DNA of 6,872 bases from Desulfobacca acetoxidans (GTDB taxonomy: Bacteria; Desulfobacterota; Desulfobaccia; Desulfobaccales; 0-14-0-80-60-11): assembly GCA_022736495.1 (NCBI GenBank), contig DZCR01000161.1, forward strand, positions 1 to 6,872, written 5' to 3'. Shown here piece by piece: positions 1-6,759 of the stretch; the stretch's first letter is position 1, and each line of letters starts with the position of its first letter. The notes under the pieces were generated by a model, which did not search any database, had not been told where the DNA came from, and saw nothing but the letters and a program-made list of their open reading frames with translations. The translations under genes were made by a program, and so were the position numbers.

Positions 1-13
1 TGGGATATGGTAC

Positions 14-19
14 TATAAT
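14..19 (+). promoter_or_regulatory. Probable -10 box of the ileS operon promoter
   Basis: The sequence TATAAT is a perfect match to the sigma-70 -10 consensus. Transcription would start near base 26, giving a leader of only about 19 bases that still contains the GGAGG ribosome binding site. The matching -35 element would lie before the first base of the window, so it cannot be checked. There is no TGn extension in front of the box. The call rests on the -10 match and its position just ahead of a well-supported gene start. Confidence 0.55.
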
Positions 20-32
20 AAAATTGTGTTTC

Positions 33-37
33 GGAGG
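33..37 (+). promoter_or_regulatory. Ribosome binding site that fixes the ileS start
   Basis: GGAGG lies 7 bases before the ATG at 45. An in-frame TTG at 24 would place this Shine-Dalgarno inside the coding sequence and add seven Cys-rich residues not seen in the family, so the ATG at 45 is the real start. Confidence 0.85.
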
Positions 38-44
38 CTGCTGC

Positions 45-2828
45 ATGGATTACAAAGAAACCCTTAACCTGCCCCGCACCAATTTTCCCATGAAGGCCGA
101 TCTGCCCCGGCGGGAACCGTTGTTCCTGCAGCGCTGGGTCGAAATGGACCTATACCGCAAGATCAGGGCTCAAAGCCTGGGGCGTCCCAAGTTTATCCTC
201 CACGACGGCCCCCCCTATGCCAACGGCCATATTCATTTGGGGCATGCCTTAAATAAGATCCTCAAGGATATCATCATCAAATCCCGGCAGATGATGGGCT
301 ACGACAGCCCTTACGTGCCGGGCTGGGATTGCCACGGTCTGCCCATCGAGCACCAGGTGGACAAAGAGTTGAAGGCCAAAAAGCTACGCCTGTCCCAGGT
401 GGAGGTGCGCCAGCGCTGCCGGGCCTACGCCGGCCAGTTCATCGAGATTCAGAAGGCCGAATTCAAGCGCCTCGGCGTGCTGGGGAACTGGGAGCATCCC
501 TACCTCACCATGAATAATTCGTACGTGGCTGAAATCCTCGAGGAATACGGCCAGTTCTATTTCAGCGGCGCCATTCACCGGAGCAAGAAGCCCATCCACT
601 GGTGCGCCCAGTGCCGCACCGCCCTGGCCGAAGCCGAAGTGGAATACGAGAATGAAAAAAGCCCCTCTATCTTTGTGAGATTTCCGCTGGTCAAGGCATC
701 GGAGATGGCTCCGGAGTTGAGTACTCATAACAATGTTGCCCTGGTCATCTGGACCACCACCCCCTGGACCCTGCCGGCCAACCTGGCCGTCGCGGTACAC
801 CCGGACCTGGAATACGTGGCTATGGGTCTGGGAAACGAGGTCCTGGTGATGGCAGCGGACCTGGCGCCGGGTCTCTTGAGTCAGTGGGGGCTCACGGGGC
901 AAGTAATCCTTAAGGTCAAGGGACGCAAACTGGAGGGCGCCATCTGCCGCCATCCCTGGCTGGGACGTGACTCCCAGGTTATTCTGGCGAACTACGTCAC
1001 CCTGGAGGCGGGCACCGGCCTGGTGCATACCGCGCCGGGGCACGGCCAGGAGGACTACGACAGCGGACGCAGATATGGTCTGGAGCCCTATTCGCCGGTG
1101 GACGACGGTGGCCGGTTTACCCAGGAAGTGCCGGAGTTTGCAGGACAGAAGGTCTGGGACGCCAACGCCGGCATCATCGAACTCCTCAAGGCAAAAGGCA
1201 AACTCCTGGCGGCCCAGGAGATGACGCATAGTTATCCCCACTGCTGGCGCTGCAAACAGCCCATTATCTTCCGGGCCACGGAGCAGTGGTTCATCTCCAT
1301 GGAGGCCAATGATCTGAGGCAAAAGGCCCTGGCGGCCATCGACCGGGTCACCTGGATTCCCCGGTGGGGCCGGGAGCGCATCTACCAGATGGTGGAACGC
1401 CGCCCGGACTGGTGCATCTCCCGGCAGCGGGCCTGGGGCGTGCCCATCGTAGCCTTTCACTGCGAGGGGTGCGACAAGATTTTGCTCACTCCGGAGATTC
1501 TTGAGTCAATCATTGCGCGAGTGCGCCATGAGGGGGCGGATTTCTGGTTTGCGGCTCCTGCGGCGGAACTGCTCCCGCCGGGGACCACGTGCGCCTGTGG
1601 CGGCTCGGATTTTAAGAAAGAGACCGACATCCTGGACGTCTGGTTCGACTCCGGGGTGAGTTGGGCCGCGGTGGTGGAGCCCGACCCGACCCTGGCCCTG
1701 CCTGCTGACCTCTACCTGGAAGGCTCGGACCAACACCGGGGGTGGTTTCACTCCAGCCTCCTGACCTGCGTGGGCACCCGGGATCAGGCCCCCTATAAGG
1801 GCGTCTTGACCCATGGCTTTGTGGTGGACGGCGACGGGCGCAAGATGTCCAAGTCCCTGGGCAATGTCATTGCCCCCCAGGAAGTGATGGATAAATACGG
1901 GGCCGAAATCCTGAGGCTTTGGGTGGCGGCGGAGGACTACCGGGATGACGTGCGGCTGTCACCTGACATTCTGAAACAGTTGGCCGACGCCTACCGGCGT
2001 TTCCGCAACACCGCCCGCTTCATGCTGGGCAACCTCTCTGACTTCGACCCCGAGAGGCACTGGCTGGCGCCGGATCAGCGGGAGGAGTTGGATCGCCTGG
2101 CCCTGTCCTGGCTGGCCCAGTTGCTGGCCCGGGTCAAACGGGCCTATGAGGATTACGAATTCCACCAGGCCTTCCATCGCCTCCATCAGTTTTGCGCCGT
2201 GGAGATGAGCGCCATTTACCTTGATATTTTGAAAGACCGCCTGTACGTCTCCAAAGCCGATTCACGGGAACGCCGGAGCGCCCAGAGCACGTTACTTGAC
2301 TTACTCCAGGGCCTGACCCTGGCCATGGCGCCCATCCTCTCTTTTACTGCGGATGAGATCTGGGAGGACCTTCCCGGCGCTGGCCGCCCCGAGAGCGTCC
2401 ACCTGGCGAGCTTTCCCGAGCCGCCCCCGGGGTTCCCCGACGAGGCCTTGCTGGCCAAGTACGAGTTTTTGCTTAAAATCCGGGGCGAAATCAACCGGAA
2501 GCTGGAAGAGGCCCGGAAAGAGAAGCGTATTGCCGCTTCACAGGAAGCCGTGGTATATTTGGGAGCGAGTGATGAACGGTACGACAAACTGGCGGGTCAG
2601 ATCCCGGAGTTGCAAACCCTGGCTCAGGTGGCTGCATTGAAGGTCGAGCCCATTGAAGTCCTTTCAGGGGAAGGCATCATCTCGGGAGAGATTTCCGGCT
2701 TGGCAGTGGCAGTGAAAAAAGCGGCAGGAGAAAAATGCGTCCGTTGCTGGTTCCATTATCCAGGGGTTGGGGAAGACCCCCGGCATCCCCAGGTGTGCGC
2801 CCGCTGCCGGCAGGTCCTGGAGGGCTAA
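45..2828 (+). CDS. ileS: Isoleucyl-tRNA synthetase (class I)
   Basis: This 927-residue cytoplasmic enzyme attaches isoleucine to tRNA-Ile using ATP and edits mischarged valine. The length is normal for bacterial IleRS. The HIGH motif is HLGH at residues 64-67, after [17 protein letters not shown] lies at 93-100 and KMSKS at 600-604. The CP1 editing domain shows [10 protein letters not shown] from residue 237 and GHGQEDY at 332-338, including Asp337 at the conserved editing-site position. The C-terminal zinc module has Cys898, Cys901, Cys918 and Cys921. Two further cysteine sets, C187/C190 with C400/C403 and C473/C476 with C516/C518, could each hold another zinc. The C-terminal zinc module and overall layout fit the common bacterial form rather than the eukaryote-like mupirocin-resistant form. 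The start is the ATG preceded by GGAGG. It is the first gene of the operon, and lspA begins 3 bases after its stop. No frameshift or missing motif is seen. Confidence 0.98.
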   Translation: MDYKETLNLPRTNFPMKADLPRREPLFLQRWVEMDLYRKIRAQSLGRPKFILHDGPPYANGHIHLGHALNKILKDIIIKSRQMMGYDSPYVPGWDCHGLPIEHQVDKELKAKKLRLSQVEVRQRCRAYAGQFIEIQKAEFKRLGVLGNWEHPYLTMNNSYVAEILEEYGQFYFSGAIHRSKKPIHWCAQCRTALAEAEVEYENEKSPSIFVRFPLVKASEMAPELSTHNNVALVIWTTTPWTLPANLAVAVHPDLEYVAMGLGNEVLVMAADLAPGLLSQWGLTGQVILKVKGRKLEGAICRHPWLGRDSQVILANYVTLEAGTGLVHTAPGHGQEDYDSGRRYGLEPYSPVDDGGRFTQEVPEFAGQKVWDANAGIIELLKAKGKLLAAQEMTHSYPHCWRCKQPIIFRATEQWFISMEANDLRQKALAAIDRVTWIPRWGRERIYQMVERRPDWCISRQRAWGVPIVAFHCEGCDKILLTPEILESIIARVRHEGADFWFAAPAAELLPPGTTCACGGSDFKKETDILDVWFDSGVSWAAVVEPDPTLALPADLYLEGSDQHRGWFHSSLLTCVGTRDQAPYKGVLTHGFVVDGDGRKMSKSLGNVIAPQEVMDKYGAEILRLWVAAEDYRDDVRLSPDILKQLADAYRRFRNTARFMLGNLSDFDPERHWLAPDQREELDRLALSWLAQLLARVKRAYEDYEFHQAFHRLHQFCAVEMSAIYLDILKDRLYVSKADSRERRSAQSTLLDLLQGLTLAMAPILSFTADEIWEDLPGAGRPESVHLASFPEPPPGFPDEALLAKYEFLLKIRGEINRKLEEARKEKRIAASQEAVVYLGASDERYDKLAGQIPELQTLAQVAALKVEPIEVLSGEGIISGEISGLAVAVKKAAGEKCVRCWFHYPGVGEDPRHPQVCARCRQVLEG

Positions 2829-2831
2829 GAC

Positions 2832-3332
2832 GTGTCCCGGAAATTAGCCATACTCATGCCCGTTTTGGTGGTGGGCCTGGTCCTCGATCAGGTGAGCAAG
2901 TTCCTCATCCTCCTGAAGCTGCCTTTGGGAGGCACGGTGCCCCTCATCCCCGGCTTTCTCAACCTGGTGCACGTCCATAATAAGGGCGCGGCGTTTGGGC
3001 TGTTGTCCGGCTGGTCGGCGCAATTTGCCTGGCTGTTTTTTGTGCTCACCACTGCTCTTGTTCTGGTAATCCTGGGTTATCTGTTATGGCGGCTGCCCGA
3101 GGACCAATGGCCCGCAACCCTGGGCTACAGCCTGATCATGACCGGCGCCCTGGGCAACCTGATTGACCGCATCCGCCTGGGAGAAGTGGTGGATTTTATT
3201 GACGTCTATTACGGCCACTACCACTGGCCGGCTTTCAACGTGGCCGACAGCCTGGTCTGTGTGGGAGCCGCGGTTTTGGTATGGGTTATTATCAGAGAAG
3301 AGAGAACCGCTGATGCATCCAATCCTGCTTAA
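2832..3332 (+). CDS. lspA: Lipoprotein signal peptidase (signal peptidase II)
   Basis: This 166-residue inner-membrane aspartyl protease cleaves the signal peptide from prolipoproteins after Lgt has lipidated the +1 cysteine. Four hydrophobic segments are visible, at about residues 5-24, 61-85, 95-111 and 138-155. The family motifs are all present: LDQVSK with Asp19, HNKGAAFG with Asn50, GNLIDR with catalytic Asp112, and FNVADS with catalytic Asp139. The length is typical. The start is a GTG, with GGAGG at 2819-2823 buried in the last ileS codons, 8 bases upstream. The 3-base gap after ileS implies co-transcription and probably translational coupling. The last 20 bases overlap the start of lgt in another frame. 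The charged C-terminal tail (REERTADASNPA) is probably cytoplasmic. Confidence 0.97.
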   Translation: MSRKLAILMPVLVVGLVLDQVSKFLILLKLPLGGTVPLIPGFLNLVHVHNKGAAFGLLSGWSAQFAWLFFVLTTALVLVILGYLLWRLPEDQWPATLGYSLIMTGALGNLIDRIRLGEVVDFIDVYYGHYHWPAFNVADSLVCVGAAVLVWVIIREERTADASNPA

Positions 3333-4101
3333 ACTTGGGCCGATAACCATCTATACGTATGGGTTCATGCTGGCCGTGGCCTTTCTGAGTGCTATTACCG
3401 TGGCCGGCCGGTATGCCCAAAGCCTGGGGATACCCAAGGGACAATTTTATGATCTCTGTTTTTACCTCATCGTAGCGGCCCTGGTGGGCTCCCGCTTGCT
3501 CTTTGTCATTTTGGAGCCCGCGGTTTTTTTAAGTCATCCGCTCAAACTATTCGCCCTCTGGGAAGGCGGCCTGGATTTCCAGGGCGGCTTATTCCTGGCT
3601 CTGATCGTGGCCTTTTTTTACATCCGGCATCAGGGCTGGCCCTGGCGCCCCACCCTGGATGCCCTGGCTCTGGGTGCGCCCCTGGGCCAGTTTTTAGGGC
3701 GCATTGGCTGCTTCATGGCCGGGTGTTGCTACGGCAAACCCTCCGATGTGCCCTGGGCCGTAACCTTTAACAATCCCAATACGCTCTGTCCCTTGCGGGT
3801 GCCGGTACATCCCACCCAGCTCTATGAAAGCTTCCTTGACCTGGGGGTTTTCTTGTTGCTTTACTGGTTCCGGCCTCGGAAAGTATACCACGGCCAGATG
3901 GTCCTGATTTATTTATGCCTGGCCGGCCTGGTGCGTTTTGTGGTGGAGTTTTTCCGCAGCCCCCTGGATTATCGGGGACCGACGTTCTTTGGCTGGATGC
4001 CCCTGACCCAGCTCATCGCCCTGGCACTCTTTCTGGTGTGCGCCGGCCTCCTGTTCTACTGGGGCTTTAAGTCCCAACCCCAGACCCAAGAGCAGCATTA
4101 A
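3313..4101 (+). CDS. lgt: Phosphatidylglycerol-prolipoprotein diacylglyceryl transferase
   Basis: This 262-residue, multi-pass inner-membrane enzyme moves diacylglycerol from phosphatidylglycerol to the lipobox cysteine of prolipoproteins, the step before LspA. The N-terminus MHPILLKLGPITIYTYGF is typical of the family and contains Tyr16 (E. coli Tyr26). The signature region spans residues 129-141, with Arg130 (E. coli Arg143). HPTQLYE is at 166-172. Arg208, Glu212 and Arg215 lie in LVRFVVEFFR and match E. coli Arg239, Glu243 and Arg246. Three positions differ from E. coli: His103 is Gln90, Asn146 is Cys133 and Glu151 is Cys138. The ATG at 3313 was chosen over earlier in-frame starts because the family N-terminus begins there and the upstream codons lie wholly inside lspA. 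The ribosome binding site is only a weak purine tract (about 3297-3306), so translation probably depends on coupling to lspA through the 20-base overlap. Confidence 0.97.
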   Translation: MHPILLKLGPITIYTYGFMLAVAFLSAITVAGRYAQSLGIPKGQFYDLCFYLIVAALVGSRLLFVILEPAVFLSHPLKLFALWEGGLDFQGGLFLALIVAFFYIRHQGWPWRPTLDALALGAPLGQFLGRIGCFMAGCCYGKPSDVPWAVTFNNPNTLCPLRVPVHPTQLYESFLDLGVFLLLYWFRPRKVYHGQMVLIYLCLAGLVRFVVEFFRSPLDYRGPTFFGWMPLTQLIALALFLVCAGLLFYWGFKSQPQTQEQH

Positions 4102-4141
4102 AAGGAAACTTGATTCATTTAAACACAGGCCAGGGCGCCTA

Positions 4142-4164
4142 AGCTCTATTTAGTAAAGAGAGCT
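4142..4164 (+). repeat. Imperfect inverted repeat between lgt and cdsA
   Basis: AGCTCT at 4142-4147 pairs with AGAGCT at 4159-4164. After one A-G mismatch, TTT pairs with AAA, closing a three-base loop (4152-4154). No T-run follows on the plus strand, so this is not a standard intrinsic terminator. It may be an RNA processing site, a weak attenuator or chance. Confidence 0.4.
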
Positions 4165-4165
4165 C

Positions 4166-4194
4166 TTGGGACTTGCGCAGCGGTCTCATATTGA
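4166..4194 (+). promoter_or_regulatory. Weak candidate promoter for cdsA
   Basis: TTGGGA at 4166-4171 resembles a -35 box. TATTGA at 4189-4194 (17-base spacing) or CATATT at 4187-4192 (15-base spacing) could serve as a poor -10 box. Matches are only three or four of six, so this is a guess, prompted by the 123-base gap that separates cdsA from the otherwise tightly packed operon. Confidence 0.2.
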
Positions 4195-4210
4195 CCTGGT
4201 GCCAGGCCCC

Positions 4211-4219
4211 AAGGGGGGG
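4211..4219 (+). promoter_or_regulatory. Unusual ribosome binding site of cdsA (AA plus seven Gs)
   Basis: A run of seven Gs ends 5 bases before the TTG start at 4225 and is the only Shine-Dalgarno-like sequence there. CCCC at 4207-4210 could pair with the distal Gs across a short loop and mask it. The inverted repeat CCTGG-TG-CCAGG at 4195-4206 lies directly upstream. Confidence 0.5.
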
Positions 4220-4224
4220 AACCT

Positions 4225-5046
4225 TTGCACGCACGCCGTTGGCTGACCGCCCTGATCATCCTGCCCATCCTGTTCTTGGCGCTCTTTAAAGGCGGGCACC
4301 TCTTTTTTGTCCTGCTGATCCTGGTGGTGAACGGGTTGGCCCAGTGGGAGTTCCTGGGCATGTACCAGTCCGAAGCCGACACCTTCCGCCGGGTGAAAGC
4401 CATTAGCCTGGGGTCGATTCTTATTTTAAGCTTTTGCACGGCGCAGCGGGCCACTACCCTGTGCAATCCTTCCGGCCCCCTCTTTGTCCTGGTGGGAATT
4501 CTCTTTGTCCTCTTCCTCTTTTACCTCATCGCCTATAGCCACATTGCCGACCTGACCAGGGATTTGATGGTCAATGTCCTGGCCCTCCTCTATATCCCCT
4601 TGCTTCTGGGGCACTTTGTCTGGCTGCGCTACTTGAATGACGGCCAATGGTGGGTCTTCTGGCTCCTCATGGTGATCATGGCGGGAGATACCGGGGCCTT
4701 CTACTGCGGCCGGACTTGGGGCAAGACCAAGCTCTATCCTGCGGTGAGCCCGGGCAAGACCTGGGCCGGAGCGGTGGGAGGTATTACGGCTGCGGTGATC
4801 GTCGGCGCGGCCGTGGGGCGCTGGGTCTGGCCCCAGATGAGCCTGGCGGGTTTGGCTGGGCTGGCGCTGGTCCTGGCCATCGTGGGGCTGCTGGGAGACC
4901 TCTTCGAATCCATGCTCAAGCGCCAGGCCGAGGTCAAGGATACCTCGGGGCTCCTGCCCGGCCACGGCGGTATGCTGGACCGCCTGGACAGCCTGCTCTT
5001 TGCGGCCCCGGTGGTCGTCTACGTCCGGCTCTTCCTCATTGGCTGA
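4225..5046 (+). CDS. cdsA: Phosphatidate cytidylyltransferase (CDP-diacylglycerol synthase)
   Basis: This 273-residue polytopic inner-membrane enzyme makes CDP-diacylglycerol from phosphatidic acid and CTP, the branch point for phosphatidylglycerol, cardiolipin and phosphatidylethanolamine. The C-terminal family signature is complete at residues 229-255: SMLKR, then KD at 238-239, PGHGG at 245-249 and DRLD at 252-255, supplying the metal-binding aspartates. GDTGAFYCGRTWGK (154-167) and SPGKTWAG (175-182) are further conserved blocks. About eight hydrophobic segments precede and intersperse these motifs, and the length is normal. The start is TTG: an in-frame TGA at 4192-4194 rules out anything earlier, no other start codon precedes the first membrane segment, and a G-rich Shine-Dalgarno sits 5 bases upstream. 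It lies 123 bases after lgt, so it may be read through from ileS or have its own promoter. The usual proteobacterial neighbours uppS, dxr and rseP are absent here. Confidence 0.96.
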   Translation: MHARRWLTALIILPILFLALFKGGHLFFVLLILVVNGLAQWEFLGMYQSEADTFRRVKAISLGSILILSFCTAQRATTLCNPSGPLFVLVGILFVLFLFYLIAYSHIADLTRDLMVNVLALLYIPLLLGHFVWLRYLNDGQWWVFWLLMVIMAGDTGAFYCGRTWGKTKLYPAVSPGKTWAGAVGGITAAVIVGAAVGRWVWPQMSLAGLAGLALVLAIVGLLGDLFESMLKRQAEVKDTSGLLPGHGGMLDRLDSLLFAAPVVVYVRLFLIG

Positions 5047-5138
5047 TGACCTCTTCAAGGAATTGATTCGACCGGAAAATTTATCTGGCGTCGCGTCAAT
5101 CAGCTCCAGCACCTTCCGGAAACTTCTACATAGCCACC

Positions 5139-5178
5139 AAAAAACCGGGCAGGCCCGAGGGCCTGCCCTAATAAATTT
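5139..5178. terminator. Intrinsic terminator between convergent genes
   Basis: A perfect GC-rich inverted repeat has arms at 5147-5156 and 5159-5168. In practice this is a 9-bp stem with a four-base loop. On the minus strand the hairpin is followed by GG and then six Ts (complement of 5139-5144), a good terminator for the TolC-family gene, whose stop lies 31 bases upstream. On the plus strand it is followed by TAATAAATTT, a weaker tail that may also stop transcripts leaving cdsA, about 100 bases after that stop codon. The rest of 5047-5199 shows no gene. Confidence 0.8.
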
Positions 5179-5199
5179 GCTATCCGGCCTGACGGAACT

Positions 5200-6675
5200 C
5201 TATTTGGTTCCGACGGTTGAGGCGGCGCTGGCAGGCTGGATGGCCCGTCCCGGCGACAGGTCCTTTCCGGGTTTACCTTCCCCCGGCAGGTGCTTCAGGT
5301 AAGCGCCAGTGGATTTATCGAGTTCGGCCACCGCCAGGTTATAGGCAAAGAGGGTCTGGAGGTAGTCTCCCCGGAAGGTGCCATACCGCTCAAAGGCCCT
5401 AAAAATCTCATCCATATTTCCCAGGCCCATGTCGAAATTGCTGAACGCAGTGATCAGCCAGCGGCGGGCATTGATGTAGCCCTTCTCCATGCCGATGGAG
5501 CCTTTGTAATTTTCCTGGAGCTTGCCGTAATCCTTGGCTACCTGAATCGGGATGCCCATAAGGGCAGTCTTTTCATCATGGCGCAGTTTCTCGAGTTCCG
5601 CTCTGGCCTGACCAACCTTGGCTTTCAAGATGCCGAAGTCGAAGTGCCACCGGGCTCCCAGCGCAGGCATGGCGCCGATCCCGTTAAAAAAGTCATTGAC
5701 ATAGGGGTCGGGATTATGGTCCCGGCCCGGAGCCCCGGCTACCTGGCCCAATACGACAAAGAAGAGAGACGGGAGGCGGTCGGCCTTAGCCGCGTCCACC
5801 AACAGTTGCCGGGCAACCAGGCCTTGTTTCAACTGCTTGAATTCGGGCCGCTCGTCCAGGGCCATCTTGATATAATAATCCAGACCGCCACGCGGCGCCG
5901 TGGGCGTCGGCAGGGACTCGGGAACCTTGAAATTCTGATTTTCATCATAGCCGATGAGGCCCTTCAGGGCCCGGTAGGCCACTTTTGAGCCTTCTTCCGC
6001 CTGGGCCGCAAACTTTTCCACCCCGCCCTCATACATAGCCAGGCGATACTGGTCGGTATCCTTGACGTTGGGCGATTTGATCTGGAGCAGGCGTGTGATC
6101 CGTTCCCGAGCATCCTTGAGGTAGGTGCGAGCATCGGCTACCGCCTCCCTGCCCTGGTTCGCCAGAATCAGACCATAATAGGCATACGACACATTGTAAA
6201 TGACCTCGCCTTTCTGGAGATCCACTCCGGATTTCTTAATCGAGATGTTCCTGGCCGCAGCTTCTTCCCGGTAGGCAATTTTGCCGAAGGTATAAAGAGG
6301 CTGGAGTAGAGTGAACGTCAGGTTGCCAAAAACGTTTATGCCATGGACGTCTCGGTTGGAATCAGGAAACCAGAGGGTCTTATCTTCGCCGACCTGGCGC
6401 ACCTGGCCCCGCCGGACATTGGGCACCACGCCTCCCAGGGCTGTGGCGTCAAACTGGGGAAAGCGGTAGCCGTGCGCTTCGGCCTTTTGTTCTTTGGCCA
6501 AGGTTACCTCGCTTTGGCTGGACTTGACTTGCGGGCTGTACTGCAAGGCCATGACGATGAGTTCTTTCAGAGTAAGCTCTTTTTCGGCCTTGGTCTGGGC
6601 GCCGCTGGCGGCCCATGGGGCCAACAAAAGGACCAAGCCCAAAACTGCTCCCCCAACTCGGACCCTTAGATCCAT
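5200..6675 (-). CDS. TolC-family outer membrane efflux protein
   Basis: This 491-residue protein is predicted to trimerise into an outer-membrane channel with a periplasmic helical tunnel, the exit duct for an export pump or type I secretion system. Residues 1-26 form a Sec signal peptide: Arg-rich start, hydrophobic core and probable cleavage after SGA, before Gln27. The mature part shows the family's internal duplication. Helix-start motifs LTLKELIVMALQYSP (35-48) and LDYYIKMALDERPEF (265-279) match each other, as do strand and helix blocks LLQPLYTFGK (123-132) and ARWHFDFGILKAKVGQARAELEKL, which begins at 341. The intervening stretches are Ala/Glu/Lys-rich long helices. A polar Gly/Pro/Ser tail follows residue 460. 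The ATG is supported by AGGAGG (complement of 6681-6686), 5 bases upstream. No pump or adaptor gene is in view and a terminator follows directly, so the substrate is unknown. Closeness to E. coli TolC itself cannot be judged here. Confidence 0.92.
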   Translation of the reverse strand: MDLRVRVGGAVLGLVLLLAPWAASGAQTKAEKELTLKELIVMALQYSPQVKSSQSEVTLAKEQKAEAHGYRFPQFDATALGGVVPNVRRGQVRQVGEDKTLWFPDSNRDVHGINVFGNLTFTLLQPLYTFGKIAYREEAAARNISIKKSGVDLQKGEVIYNVSYAYYGLILANQGREAVADARTYLKDARERITRLLQIKSPNVKDTDQYRLAMYEGGVEKFAAQAEEGSKVAYRALKGLIGYDENQNFKVPESLPTPTAPRGGLDYYIKMALDERPEFKQLKQGLVARQLLVDAAKADRLPSLFFVVLGQVAGAPGRDHNPDPYVNDFFNGIGAMPALGARWHFDFGILKAKVGQARAELEKLRHDEKTALMGIPIQVAKDYGKLQENYKGSIGMEKGYINARRWLITAFSNFDMGLGNMDEIFRAFERYGTFRGDYLQTLFAYNLAVAELDKSTGAYLKHLPGEGKPGKDLSPGRAIQPASAASTVGTK

Positions 6676-6719
6676 ATCCCCCTCCTTGTGACTTTTCTTG
6701 CCGAATTTGCTCTAATGAA

Positions 6720-6744
6720 GAAGTTTTCAATTTATTTAAACTTC
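6720..6744 (-). repeat. Inverted repeat at the TolC-family gene start of transcription
   Basis: GAAGTTT at 6720-6726 and AAACTTC at 6738-6744 are perfect 7-bp inverted arms separated by 11 AT-rich bases. The repeat begins at about the predicted +1 and lies upstream of the ribosome binding site. It could be a repressor operator or a 5' stem-loop in the mRNA. The sequence alone does not distinguish these. Confidence 0.5.
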
Positions 6745-6750
6745 GCGGTC

Positions 6751-6759
6751 ATAATAGCA
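6751..6759 (-). promoter_or_regulatory. Extended -10 promoter of the TolC-family gene
   Basis: Read on the minus strand, TGCTATTAT is an extended -10 element (TGn plus TATTAT, five of six consensus bases). The -35 region at 16-17 bases upstream (TGAATT or GTGAAT) is poor, which is normal for extended -10 promoters. Transcription would start near 6744, giving a leader of about 70 bases. The remaining upstream bases, 6760-6872, hold no gene I can support. A TATGAT at 6852-6857 (minus strand) is a second, weaker -10 candidate whose -35 would fall beyond the window. Confidence 0.5.

Noticed and set aside
24..44. Upstream TTG start for ileS adding seven residues
   Set aside because: The Shine-Dalgarno lies within this extension and the family N-terminus starts at the ATG at 45.
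1..44. T-box or other leader regulation of ileS
   Set aside because: If the TATAAT box is the promoter, the leader is about 19 bases, far too short for a T-box. Sequence before the window cannot be excluded.
384..1460. Long open frame (358 codons) on the minus strand inside ileS
   Set aside because: It lies entirely antisense to a well-supported ileS, and its translation is rich in Gly, Pro, Asp and His with no recognisable motif. GC-rich coding DNA often gives such frames.
3163..3312. N-terminal extension of lgt by 50 residues
   Set aside because: These codons are entirely inside lspA in another frame, and the Lgt family begins at MHPIL.
4747..4770. CdsA block SPGKTWAG has Ala where many members have Glu
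   Set aside because: E. coli CdsA, as I recall it, has Gln at this position (SPGKTWQG), so the site is variable and the change is not evidence of a defect.
4647..5066. Overlapping 139-codon plus-strand frame inside cdsA
   Set aside because: It is Gly/Arg/Pro-rich with no motif, while the cdsA frame carries the full family signature.
5290..5988. 232-codon plus-strand open frame opposite the TolC-family gene
   Set aside because: The minus-strand gene has a signal peptide, ribosome binding site, promoter and family motifs. The opposite frame has no such support.
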